NCBI GenBank assembly: GCA_000151295.1
Contig: GG745358.1
Span: 357,555-421,554 of the forward strand
From: Allomyces macrogynus ATCC 38327
Taxonomy: Eukaryota > Blastocladiomycota > Blastocladiomycetes > Blastocladiales > Blastocladiaceae
Length of the DNA: 64,000 nucleotides
Direction of reading: 5' to 3'
Under the pieces are notes generated by a model that saw only the letters and a program-made list of their open reading frames with translations, made no database searches and was not told where the DNA came from. Position 1 is the first letter of the stretch. Each line of letters starts with the position of its first letter. Position numbers and translations under genes: made by a program. This document shows, in pieces, positions 1 to 12,726 of the stretch.

Positions 1-230
1 AATTAAATTATTCCTTAAGTAGCCCAGTAAACAACATTACTTCAATGCGAATCCTAACCCCCTTTAACATACACCTATAATTAAAGTAATTTAAATATCA
101 ATTAATAATTACTACAACTTTTATTTAAAACAACGAATATTAAAACGGTTGCATTTTTCATTGTGGCTATTAAACTTTCATTTCAAATGGTGGTTGTCTA
201 ATTATCGTCTTTGGTGCGGGAACACTGGTA
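1..230. other. AT-rich edge segment
   Basis: This segment is dominated by A and T (runs such as aattaaatta and taattaataatt), while everything downstream is GC- and CpG-rich. The change is abrupt at about 220-240. I see no long reading frame, tRNA or terminal repeat. It could be a gene-poor spacer, a mitochondrial-like insertion, or sequence next to an assembly gap. The GC-rich stretch 231-686 that follows is probably the 5' untranslated and promoter region of the INCENP gene; reading frames there lack a well-placed ATG. Confidence 0.6.
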
Positions 231-686
231 GAGTTGTTGATCCAGGGCGGGGTGCAGTTTGCAACCAGGTCGACGGCACCATCACCAGGCGGCAGCGCGG
301 TCTCACGGCGACGGCGACGACGACCGCCCGGCGACGGCCGCTTCCTGCCGCTCGCTTCGATGGCTGCCTTGCTTGCGCACGCGTGTTCCGCTTTTTCGAC
401 CCGCGTTGCGCCAAATTTGGGGAGGGCGACGCGCCCACGTGCGCTTGTCGCCCAAGGGCAGCTTCGGGAATGCAGGCGTCTCCCACTCCCTGCCATCCCT
501 GTCATGCAAGTTGCATACCGTCACGCGATGGACCCCAGGGCCGTGCCGCCCCTGCTCACCGCACCCCGACGACCACGACGACGATGGGTTCGACGACGAC
601 GACGACCCACCCCCGCCACAGGCCCCACCGCCGCCGCGCACTGCCGGCACTACCACGCCCGCGCGCTAACTGCGCAGTCGGCCACC

Positions 687-3600
687 ATGGTCGGCCCCAA
701 TCTCGACGCCGAGCGCGCGCGCGGCCCGCGCAACCAGCTTGACGCTCCCTGGAACCCGCTCGCCGAGCACGACGCGCGCCTGCTCGCCGAATTCCGCAAT
801 CAGTGTGCTGCCGCGGTACGCTGGCTCGCCGGTCTCGCCACGGCCAAGGCTGTGCTGCCGCCGCCGGCTGCAAGCGATGCGATCAGCCAGCGCGATGAGA
901 TCGTCGTCGTCGACGACCATGTCGCGCCGGAATTGCCGTCCAGCGTACCGGCCAATGCGCTCGCAACACTCTCCACCGGCCCAGCGAGCGATGCGGTTGT
1001 GCCTACGCCCGCACTCTCCAACGGATCATCACGCCAACCGGACGACGTCCCGACGCCAGCCGCTTCCGCGAGCCGGCCCAGCAAGAACAGACACCATGCC
1101 AACCACGCGACCGACCGCGCACCGACGCCTGTGCATCCCGTGGCCGTTCCGGACCGCCGTTTCCCAGCCCCGCCACCACCAGAGGCCGCACCAGAACTGG
1201 CCTCGCCGCCGCGCGACCCGACCCCACCACCACCCAGCCCGCCTGCTGCGCCGCCGGTCCCGCTCTTCACGATGCCCGATTTTGCGACGGCACGGTCTAC
1301 GAACGGATCGCGCAGGCCGTCGAATCGGCGCCGGGCCAGCACGCAGACGACTGCCGTTGAATCTGTCGCGCCCTTGCTGCCAGTCGTGCTTGAGTCCGTG
1401 GCGCCGTTGCCTCCGGTCGCACCGCTCCCGTCGCGCGAAACGGAAACGGTCGTGATCCCACCTGCTCCGGCAATCCCTGTGCTACCCGCACCAGCACCGG
1501 CAACGGTCACAGCAACGGCTCCCGCGCGCAACATGTCCATGGCCGCGACCGCCTCCTCCTCGGCAGCAGCCGCAGCCGCAGCGGCAAGAACCGCCGCGAC
1601 GACGCATTCGATGGCCGAGTACATTGCCGCCAAGCGCCGCACGTTTGGTGCGCTGTTGCGACCGCGGTCCGTCTCAGTGGACGGGAGTGGGGCCGCGCTT
1701 CGCACAGGGCCCGAGAGCGTGGTCGTGCCGATGACGGTTGCACCGCAGAGACCGGTGCAGGAGGAGAGAGAAGGGGAAGAGGACGAGGACGAGGAAGAAG
1801 TGCCGCTCGTCAAGACTTCCACGAAACCGACGCGACTGGTCGATCACGGCGCACCGGTCCCGCGAACGGAATCGGCAACGGCCGCGCCCACACTCGCTTG
1901 CCATGCCGAACCCGCAGCATCAGCACTTGCTCCCGTGCCCGCTCCCACACCTGCACGCGAGACTGCTCTGGCACGACTGCAGACGCGCGTCCTCGACCCG
2001 TCGCCCGCGGCACCTACGGCCCCACCACCGCGCCGATCGAAACGGTTGGTCATCGACCGCGTCGAAATCGCCGTGCGCAACCCTCCGCCGCCACCACCGG
2101 CGGCGCCGCAGCTCGCTCCGACACCTTCCGCATCGCCTGCCGACAGTACACCGCCCACCATTTTTGCCGTGTCGCGGCTCTCGGATACGACCACGGCCGA
2201 TCCAAAGCCGGCGGTCACCGTGCCCGCCACGCGTCGGTCCGCGCAGTTGAAAACGCGCGCTGGCCCAGAAACCGCGCCTCGAGCGGGAACGGTAGATCCA
2301 GTACCCGCGGTCCCGCGCGCGGCGACCGCAGAGGCCGCCTCCGCGGCGCCGCGTCGCGACGCACTGCTGTCGTCAGCCACCGTACTCAATGGCACAGAAG
2401 AAAGTGTGGCTGCCACCGCCGCTCCACCAGCGGCACCGCGCCGGTTGGCACGGCCGGAACCGACTGCCACGCCCGAACCTGTGCAACGCGCTGCAACTGT
2501 GGATTCGGCACCGACTCCGGCACGTCCGACTGCACCTGTGCCGCGTGCAGCGTCGGTTGATGTACGGGGACCGGGCGCTGTGGCATCGGCACCAGAGTCA
2601 TCAGTTCAGGCACTGCGCCGGTCGGGACGGGCCAAGACGCGCGCTGAACCTGAGCCGCCGGCACAAACAGCGCCGCGCACCCAATCGTTGCGCACGGTCC
2701 CGCCGCGGCCGGTCTCACCCGAGCCGATGATTGTCGACGCGCCAAGGCCCGCAACGCGACTGGCTGTGACACCACCGGCGACCCGGCCGGCCGCTGCACC
2801 ATCAGTTCCGCCGCCGCCGCCGCCGGCAAACGACGCGTCCGCTGATGACGACGCCATGGCCATCGACGAGCCCGCGCCGCCGCAACCGACCCTTGCGGCC
2901 ATGCACTTGGCCGGGCGGAAGGTCGCGAAACGATCGATCGACTTATCCGGCGCTAGCGTCGCGGCAGCAGTGCCCTCCAAGCGACGTGCGGTCGCGGCAA
3001 ACGCAAAAGACGGACCTGCGCAGCCCAAAGCGGCTGCGGTGCCGAACGGGGACGCACGTGCGGATCGGCCCGTGGCGAAGGAGGTGGAGCCCGTGCTGCC
3101 GCCGCCGTCGAGGAGTACGCGGTCTGTGACACGCATGGCCGCGGCAACCGAGTCAACAGTGGGTCCTGCGTCGTCGACGGCGGCTATTCCAGAACTGAAG
3201 GCTGTGGTCACCACCGACGCGCCGTCCGCTAAACCGTTGTCGCGCACGTCCAAGCAAGGCACGAATAAGAGCAAGCGGTCGACCGATCCCGCTGCAACAG
3301 CGCCAGCACCTCCGGCCGAGGTTCCGCCACCTCCTCCAACAACCTCGGCCTCGGCACGTCCGCCCGCGCGGTCTGATCCGGACACACCGCGGCTCAACCT
3401 GTCGGCGGTCGACGGCGCCGCTGTGGCGACGGGACCGACCAAGTCGATGTCGCTGTCGGAGCAGTTGAGCGCGATGGCGCAGGAACTCGAGGACGCGACG
3501 CAGCGAGTCGCGGATCGGAATGCGGCGTCGGAAGCAACGTTGTCGGTTTCTGTTGCCGTGGCCGCTTCGACGACGGCAGTGGCGGTCCCGGCCGCACCAG

Positions 3601-5347
3601 AACCAACTACTAACTCCGTGCGTGCCTCTTCTTCGTCGACGTGCCCCCACCCACTCACGTGCTGACCTTGAATTGACCCCCTAGGTGACCAAGAGTACGC
3701 AGGCGCTGAACAACGCGCTCGCAGGCACAAGCAAGTCCACGGCCGCGGCCGCCCCCAAACCCATGTCGCTGGCCGATGCGGTCATGCAGTACTCGGCCAA
3801 GATGGACAAGACCGTGCGCACCGGCTCGACGACTGATCCATCACAGGTACTCGCCTGTCCCTCATTCTTCCTCATACCTGGGATCCGCAGCTGACGTTCC
3901 ATACCCCTAGGATCCGCACCTGGCCTCGCGCCTCCGATTGCGCGTCGCACGCGAGTCGGACGCGCGGCAACATCCACGCAAATTGCCCGCTTCCGCTTCT
4001 TCCGCGGCAGCACCGCCACCACCGACCCCGTCGCGGTTGCGCATGCCGTCAGCGCACAAACCGGGCCAAGTGCTCCCGCCGCGCGCACCGGCTGCCAAAG
4101 TTACGGCGGCGGCCACGGCCGGATTGATGGCCGCAGTCAAGAGCGCCGCGCGGGCAACGGAACTCACGGTCACCGACGCGCCAAGGCTAGCGTCAAATGG
4201 CACGACGGTCGCGACCAAGGATCCGGCCGTGCTTCCTCCTGCTCCTGCACCCTCCAAGCCCACTGTCGTCCCGGCACCGGCGCCAGCCGCTAAACCCGCA
4301 GCCAAGCCAGCCGCGCCGGAACCGCGCAAGCCTACCCCGCCGCCGTCGTCCGCACCTGCACCGGAGCCCGCATCGTCGAGTGTCGCGGCACGGCTCAAGG
4401 CTGCGTCCAAGGCCCCGCCCGAACCCGTTGCAACTCGGGTCGTGCCCGCACCCGTTCCGGCCGTCGCCAAGTTACGCGCCGCTGCAGCCGCGGCGACTGC
4501 GGATGCTGGCCGGCCAGGAACGCCCAAGCGCGCGGCCACAGCCGCAACGACTAAGCCCACAACGCCGAAACCCGCAGCAGCCCCAAAGCCCGCGATCCCA
4601 GCAGCGCCGAAACCGGCCGCTAGCACTGCACGCGCCCCGCCAGCGCCGGTAGTGACGAGATCGACGCCCGCACGTGCCGCGAAGACGGCCGCAGCGGCAC
4701 CCGCACCGGCGAGCCGCGCGCCACCACCCAAGACACCCGCGACGAGGCCGGGAGCGACCGCGGCAAGACCGGCGGCAGCCGCCGCGAAACCGCCCACGGC
4801 CGCAACGAAACCGGCCCCGCCGCCGCCCAAGACCCCCGCGTGGAAGAAACCGCCGGTCTTCCCACCGCCCAAGACCATCACCACTGTTCCAGCAGTCCCA
4901 CCCAAGACCCCCTCCTTCGCCCGCACCGCCCCGAGCAAAGCGCACCGCACGCCCGCCGGGCGCGTCCAACCCTCTACCACCACCACCGCCGCCGCCGGTC
5001 CCAGTGAATCGCTCTACTCGCCCAACACGCTGGCGCGGGACGAATCCCTCTTTGTGAACGACCAAACGGACGGGACCAAGCAGATCCCCGCCTGGGCCGA
5101 GTGGGATATGTTGAACCCTGTGGCCACGGGGCAGGCCGGTTGGGACGCAGATGGGATTTTCGGGCCGTTGCCGCCCGTGTTCAAGGTCAAGGAGATTTTA
5201 CCGTGGATGGCGCGCCGGTTTAATTGGTTGCGCGAGGACGCGAGAGAGTCGAAGCCGGTCCCGCTCGCGCGGGGGGAGTTGGAGCAGTATCGGGTCGCGG
5301 TGGTGAAGCGGTGGCCGCCACCGGCCGTGCGACCGGCGTCGTCGTGA
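687..5347 (+). CDS. INCENP: Inner centromere protein (INCENP/Sli15-like), Aurora kinase scaffold
   Basis: Scaffold of the chromosomal passenger complex, which recruits and activates Aurora kinase at centromeres and the spindle midzone. Exons are 687-3617, 3685-3846 and 3911-5347 (introns 67 and 64 bp, in phase), giving 1509 residues. The start is the ATG in an excellent context (gccaccatgg); the frame is open further upstream but without a comparable ATG. The C-terminus (about residues 1423-1470) has the IN-box pattern: IPAWAEW, then a spaced DADGIFGPLPP and KVKEILPW, matching the Aurora-binding box of INCENP, Sli15 and Pic1. A short helical N-terminus (about 15-55, with FRNQCAAAVRWLAGL) fits the survivin/borealin-binding end. 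The more than 1300 residues between are Pro/Ala/Thr-rich and look disordered, with a Glu/Asp patch near residue 360. Identity rests mainly on the IN-box. Confidence 0.8.
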
Positions 5348-5411
5348 GAGCGACCAGGACGACGAGAGAGGTTGGTTGAATATTGATCTATTTATTGATT
5401 GCTCTGCGCGT

Positions 5412-6216
5412 CTATCGTTGGAACAAGACGGTTTGGTAATTCGGCCAGACGCATTCCTGGTCGAGCAGGCGGTGCAGCTCGTCGACGAGAAATTTTTCCA
5501 CTTTCGTCACATTGTGCAGCATTTGCTTGCTCGCGTCGCCGACCGATGTTTCGATATTGAGCGCCTTGATCACACTGTCGAATGAGCAGCGCTCAACCAA
5601 TCAGCAACGTCCAGGAAACCAAAACCAATTCGCTCGGAAATTGCGCATACCTCGTACTCCCCGTCTCGTCCTCAGTCTCCAACAAACACCACGCGACCCT
5701 TGACCCCCCGCCCAGCACGGCCACCGCTAACAACGCGTCCAAGTGACACCCGCGCAGGTGCATTTGCACGGGCAACCATAAGCTCCCGCCACCGCCACCG
5801 GGTAACGGCGCGCCCAACTGCGCCGTTGAGTCCACCGCCACGTCTCCGCGGTACGCAACGTGCACATGGATCTGGACATCTGTCGCGTGCCGAGCCGGCG
5901 GGTCCAGTCCCGTCGCCCCAGATGCAGTAGGCGCAGGCGGTGATGGTACGGGCGGGGTCGCGCGCAGGACGGGCGAGGTGGCGGCCGAGGGAGGGACGGT
6001 GTCGGAAGCGGTGGGTTCGGCATGGTAGAATTCGTCAAAGGGGTCGACGACAGACAGGAGGGTGATGTCCGGTGGGTTTGACCCGAAGCGCAGGTTGGAC
6101 ACGCGCAGGTGTCGCACGTAGGGCGATTGGATGGCCGAGATGCGGTCGTTGAGGTAGGATTCGAGCGCGTGGGCGAGGTCCGCGTCGAGGAGAGACCAGT
6201 TGATGTCGAGCGACAT
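5412..6216 (-). CDS. MDM12: Mdm12, ERMES complex SMP-domain lipid-transfer subunit
   Basis: Mdm12 is the cytosolic SMP-domain subunit of the ER-mitochondria encounter structure and transfers phospholipids between the two membranes. Exons on the minus strand are 6216-5651 and 5574-5412; the 76-bp intron starts GTATGC and joins in phase, giving 242 residues. The N-terminus MSLDINWSLLD with GSNPPDITLLSVVDPFDEFY at about residues 45-65 is the family hallmark. The C-terminus (LHNVTKVEKFLVDELHRLL followed by ECVWP) matches the end of the SMP domain. The family's usual central insertion is short here and Pro/Ser-rich. The gene converges on INCENP, leaving only 64 bp between the two stop codons. Confidence 0.88.
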
Positions 6217-6769
6217 GGTCGGGTGGTTGGTTGGGTGATTTGGGCGCGCGTGGAGCCGGTTCCGGGTGGAGAGTGCGGGTGGGATCGTGGCGGAACGTTT
6301 GCGAGGAGTTGCTGCCTTGGATGGTGCTTGGACGTGATAGGCGTGATGGGGAGGGCTGACACGGCCTGGTTTTCTCTGCTTCTGTATCAGCAACTCTTGC
6401 TTGTATACGGGTCCAGGCGGTCCCAGGTTCGTTTTGCACCGGGAGCGCGAATTTCTCACCTGGCGAGATTGGCATTGTATGAGTGGCATAGACCGCATGC
6501 GGCTTTTCTCCACGGCCACGACAGTTGCAACCATGGATGCTGGTTCGACGGCGTGACGATAAAGGTGTAATGGTTGAAGTACACGGTGGCCGTCCTGGCT
6601 GTGACGTCCGAGTCGCGGTTCGTTTTGCACCAAGAGCTTGCGTTTTGGATCGCCGGCCAGAGTGCGACCGTCTCATGAACCAGTCCAAGGCTATTTCATT
6701 ACTTAAATGAGCGAAAGCGCTGCGCGCTGCGTGCTGCGCAGGAAACGACAACGAACTGGCCATTTCATT
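6217..6769. other. Intergenic, MDM12 upstream region and CSM3 3' end
   Basis: This 553-bp gap lies between the MDM12 start and the CSM3 stop, both on the minus strand. Frames here continue upstream of MDM12 without conserved content. It is mixed in composition and contains no RNA gene or repeat that I can see; it presumably holds the MDM12 promoter and the CSM3 3' untranslated region. Confidence 0.5.
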
Positions 6770-7983
6770 TCAATCCCACGTCGCGTCGATCGTCGGCAAC
6801 TCCAAATCATCGTCCTCGTCCTCATCATCACCCAGGATCCTGCGCCGCCGCCTGAACCCCGCCGACGCGACGGGCACCGCCACGTCGTCATCGTCCACCT
6901 CGAACGGCCCCGCCGGGGTGGGCGTCGCAGCTGCACTCGCTGCCGATCCGCTCGCAGCTGGTGCCGGCGATGCGGGCGACTTGGGCGGCGACGCCGCGAC
7001 GTTGATCCGCGCGCGGGACCGGCCCTGCTTGAGCGCCGCGAGCCGCTCGAGCGCGCGCTGCTTGGCCGATGCGCCATCATCGTCAGCCGGTGGCGGTGGT
7101 GGGACTGGGGCCGGAGTCGCGAGGTCGGCCATGACCGCATCAAACGCATCGTCGTTGTCGTCGACGGGTGGTGGCGGTCCAGTGGGCTCTTGCGGTACAG
7201 GTGGTGGTGGCGGCACGTCGTCCATGTCGATATCCGACGGCACATCGTCGTCGTCGTCGTTATTGGCGGCCCCCGCGGGCTCAGTGCTCGCCGTGCCCCA
7301 GCCCATTTCCTCGCGGACCCATTCGTGCAAATGCGCCTAAACGAATCCAAAAACAGGTTTAGCAACCTCTCCACCCGTTCTCCGTCGGCCAGCAAGCAAA
7401 GTGACATACCTTGATGCGCTTGGTCCTCGCAAGTCGCATCGACCGCTCCACAAATCGGTCAAACGGGTACCGCGGGAACACGCGGTGCGCCCAGACCTTG
7501 TAAAACTGCACAAGTTTGTCAAGGTTCTTGACCTCGTGGCCCTTGCCGTGCTTGAATTTGATTTTCTTGCACTCGTGCCGCAAAAACGGGAGCGCGTCGG
7601 GCTCGAGTAACCTGAACCACCACCACCACACCGTATCAGTTTCAAACACCAACAAACGGACGTGAGGACGCATCGCGCGTGCGTACCTACCGGTTCTCGT
7701 CCAATTTTGGAATCTCCACGCGCTTCTTTTCGGGCGCAACGTCCATGGCCAAGTCGGTCGTGATGCCTATCGCACCTGGCGTCGAGTTTGCCGGGTCGAG
7801 ACCCGACAATAGGGCGGGCGTTGCTGCGTCGGGTGCTGTTCCTGCTGGGGCGGGCCGGCTCGGACCAGCGTCGTCCATGTCCGACTCGTCAGTGCCGAGG
7901 TAATCGTCGTACTCGTCGCGCGGTGGGCCCCACGTTAGCGGCGGCAGGGCCGCGCCGCTTGCCGGTCGGCGTGAGCTTGACAT
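6770..7983 (-). CDS. CSM3: Replication fork protection complex subunit Csm3/Swi3/TIPIN
   Basis: Partner of Tof1/Timeless in the complex that stabilises stalled replication forks and supports checkpoint signalling. Minus-strand exons are 7983-7691, 7611-7410 and 7336-6770 (introns 79 and 73 bp; donors GTAGGT and GTATGT), giving 353 residues. The Swi3 domain occupies about residues 97-175: LLEPDALPFLRHECKKIKF, then HEVKNLDKLVQFYKVWAH and FPRYPFDRFVERSMRLARTKRIK. The N-terminal 95 residues and the C-terminal half are disordered, with Asp-rich acidic stretches and a basic FRRRRR. The start MSSSRRP is the first ATG of exon 1. An in-frame upstream exon is possible (see the 48-bp intron candidate at 8292-8339). 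Confidence 0.85.
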
Positions 7984-8460
7984 GGTGGGGTTGGTGCGAG
8001 GACTGAGTGATGGGTTCAGGCACTTGACGACGACGAGCACTTGTCGGAATTGTTGCGGTTGCGAGAACAGATGACGGGGACGACACGGCTGCTGGCCCGG
8101 GAATAATTCGTCCAGACTTTTGACCTCGTTTGCAGCAAGTCGCCAGCTTGGGGATGGTCGAGGATGAGCAAGATGGCGGCAGTCGACGACACTCACGACC
8201 AAGGCGCTAACCACGATGGTTGACGTCGACTCACAGCTTCGCTCGACTTGAAGCAACTCCGCCCACTCTCGAGTCTCGACGCAATCAACGCCTGAAGAGA
8301 AAACGAAAAAAAAAGTTGTCTGGGATATTGTGTACTTACAAAACGACATGGAATCGAAAAGATGTGAGCGCCTTGTCGAGCCGGCCCGCGCGACAAGCCC
8401 AACACGACGCCCGACAATCGCGGAACCCGCGCAGCCGCCACTCAAACCGCGCCGCGCCGC
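7984..8460. other. CSM3 5' region with a candidate 48-bp leader intron
   Basis: This 477-bp gap separates the CSM3 ATG from the GPI stop codon. On the minus strand 8339-8292 reads GTAAGTAC...a T-rich tract...CTCTTCAG, a near-perfect 48-bp intron. An ATG at 8349 would splice across it and stay in frame with CSM3, adding 106 residues. That extension does not look conserved, so a leader intron is the likelier reading. Confidence 0.5.
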
Positions 8461-10500
<2,040 letters not shown>

Positions 10501-10503
10501 TCA

Positions 10504-10511
10504 TTTATATA
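10504..10511 (-). promoter_or_regulatory. TATA box candidate for GPI
   Basis: The minus strand reads TATATAAA here, about 370 bp before the GPI ATG, in an otherwise GC-rich stretch. The distance implies a leader of roughly 340 bases. I infer the role from sequence and orientation only. Confidence 0.45.
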
Positions 10512-10848
10512 CGCGTGCAACAAGCCTCCGTCTATCTGGCCAAAATATGTAATCGTCAGAAGATCCGGATGCGTCGCGAAACCGCCCGCCCGCCCGCCGC
10601 CCTGCCGGCTCGCACGCCGTGTGAACGGACGCGTCGTGAGCCGTGAGCTGTGAGCAAATCCCCCTTTCTACCTCCCCACTGGAGCACCAGAGCGCCCCAA
10701 TCTTTGGCTCGGCCGGATCGTGCGAGCGGATCTGTGTTCAGCGGACCACCCACCCCCTTGCGCTCGCGGCAAGCAGCGCACCTTTAGTTGATCGGTCTAG
10801 GTTCTAGTGGTCGAGTGGAGGCCTACAAAACGTGGTCGCCGCGCACCA

Positions 10849-11440
10849 TCAGCTCCGAAGCTGCAACTTGACGCAATGACATGTGGGCACGCTCGCCGCC
10901 GCCGCTCGTCGTGCGTCCGGCGGCGAGAGGCGTTCGGTCATGATCACGGCCGGTCGGCGTGCTTCCAGCACGTACCCGGTGGCGAACGGGGGCCGAATGA
11001 CCAGCGTGATTTGCGTGAATGATGGTTGCGGGAGCTGAAGCCAGCCGGAACTGGAACTGGCGCGGGGACCTTTCGCTTTTTGTATTGATCCAGGGGTGCA
11101 CAACGTAAATAACGTGTGGTCGGTCGACTTGGACTCGTGGACGGGGTCCGAATGGGTCTATTTCGCCGTGGCGACCGGCAGGAGAAAGGGCACAGAGTGA
11201 CGGCGCGGTGGCGCTGGGCAGAGACGCTTGCGCCGCGCAGCATTTTTCGAACCTTTTGCAACCCTTGCGACGCAAAGCGCCGTCGACGTCATTTTGCTCA
11301 TGGGGCCGAGGTTGTTCAACGCTTGCTCAAAAGTCTCCAAGATGAGATGAATTTGTGACATGTTCTTCTGTTGCTGTGTCTGCACTACATCGACAGCCGG
11401 GTGAGAAGTGGGCTGGAACTGAAAGGAACCGAACAAGCAC
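10849..11440 (-). other. Possible unrecognised small gene, exon structure unresolved
   Basis: Two stretches on the minus strand have coding-like composition but do not join into a frame I can defend. The first, about 11420-11245, follows a good acceptor (TTCCTTTCAG) and encodes a helical segment containing MSQIHLILETFEQALNNLGP and MSKMTSTALCVARVAK. The second, about 11000-10849, encodes a hydrophobic/basic stretch with PSFTQITLVIRPPFATGYVL and a stop at 10849. Between them a different frame is open (RPHVIYVVHPWINTKS). This could be a small multi-exon gene, a frameshifted pseudogene or chance. I recognise no family. Confidence 0.3.
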
Positions 11441-11538
11441 GAGGCCGCACCAACCGCTCGCCGGCTGCTGGCGCAGCGTGAGCAAAGAGCAAAAATGAAA
11501 TCGACGCTCAACAAGTATTGTAAAAAGCTACCAAGCCG

Positions 11539-12726
11539 TCACAATCCCTGCAGCGCCTCGACCATTTCCGCGGCATGGTCACGCAAACACGCAATACTGC
11601 GCTCGCCGAGCGCGTAGAACAGTGCCGGAGCCTTCGTCTCAAGTGTGAACGCGACCGAGGCCATGATCAGGATCGCGTCGGCCAAGAGCGCGAGGTGGAG
11701 ATCGCGCGTGAATTGGTCGCGGTGGACAATGTTCGCCTTGGCCACATACGTCGACACGAGCTCGGCCTCGAGCGAAGCGCGCGATCTCGAGTGCATGGCC
11801 GAAATGAGCAGACGCGCGATATCGACCACGGCGGGAGCGTCGGCGGCCGTGTCCTGGAAGTCGACGAGCAGGGCGCGCGAGTCGACAGCGTTGTACAGGA
11901 CGTTGCCCGGGTTCGGATCGCCGTGCAAAATGTGCGCGATACCGGAGGTGGTGGAGATGGCGCGCACAATCGCGGCATAGCCAACAGCTGCCGCGCGCGA
12001 GCACAGATTGCGCAACAGCACAGGCGCATCGGGACGAAAATGGGCACAGAACAGGTGCAACAGCGTCTCGAGCGCCTTGGCATCGTGCTTCACGGGAATC
12101 ATCACTCGGTCCGTGCGCGACTGGATGAGCGCGTCCCACGTCAACAACGAACCGGCTGGAATCACACCCGTCGACGTGTGCAGCGTGGCCAGAGTGTCAA
12201 CAATCGCCAGTAGCGCGGTACGGTCCACGTCCGGGCCCTCGGTCAGGTCGACCGACCACGGCGAGAGCGGCTTGAACCCGAAGCTGCTCAAATCTGCAAG
12301 AAGGATGGCCTGGTGGCAGTCGGCGTGGTATGCGCGCGGAACAATCGAGCGCAACTGTTCAAACTGCATGGCGTGTGCGTAGAACGCGGCCTCAACGCGG
12401 TGCGCCTGCTGGAGCATCGGCACGATCGCGTCGCCAAGTCGGTGCACAAGGTTGGTTGTGTCAGCAGGCAACAGCTTCATGAACAGCGCGGCCGGCCGGG
12501 AACTCTCTTCTGCTGGGACTGTCGCGTCGTATTCAACGCAGAGAAGAGACTTGACAATCGGCGAAAATCCGCCGGAAAACGCGTTCGCCGCGACCGTGGT
12601 GATTGCTACAGGAGGGAGGCCGAGTGCCGCGGCAAGCCATTTCGTGTCGATGGCCGTTGCGGTCGGAGCGCAACATCCTTGGACGTGATTGGGGCCAGTG
12701 CAGCGAGTCGTTCTTGCGGGGATCAT
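11539..12726 (-). CDS. Phosphotransferase of the CHK/EcKinase-like (choline-kinase fold) family
   Basis: A single exon of 395 residues, starting at MIPARTTRC; an in-frame ATG 33 codons upstream is possible. The phosphotransferase core is clear: a Brenner-type loop HGDPNPGNVLYN near residue 265, followed about 10 residues later by LLVDFQD, the metal-binding DFG equivalent. The N-lobe has SGGFSPIVKSLLCVEYD and an Ala-Leu-Phe-Met-Lys-Leu-Leu strand carrying the probable ATP-contacting lysine, then an acidic residue-rich helix (HRVEAAFYAHAM). This layout fits the ecdysteroid kinase-like/DUF1679 group, enzymes that phosphorylate small alcohols. The substrate cannot be told from sequence. Aminoglycoside phosphotransferase-like proteins are the main alternative family. 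Confidence 0.75.
   Translation of the reverse strand: MIPARTTRCTGPNHVQGCCAPTATAIDTKWLAAALGLPPVAITTVAANAFSGGFSPIVKSLLCVEYDATVPAEESSRPAALFMKLLPADTTNLVHRLGDAIVPMLQQAHRVEAAFYAHAMQFEQLRSIVPRAYHADCHQAILLADLSSFGFKPLSPWSVDLTEGPDVDRTALLAIVDTLATLHTSTGVIPAGSLLTWDALIQSRTDRVMIPVKHDAKALETLLHLFCAHFRPDAPVLLRNLCSRAAAVGYAAIVRAISTTSGIAHILHGDPNPGNVLYNAVDSRALLVDFQDTAADAPAVVDIARLLISAMHSRSRASLEAELVSTYVAKANIVHRDQFTRDLHLALLADAILIMASVAFTLETKAPALFYALGERSIACLRDHAAEMVEALQGL

Noticed and set aside
50..66. Telomere-like cctaacccccttt near the left edge
   Set aside because: A single imperfect unit is present, with no tandem array, so it gives no evidence of a chromosome end.
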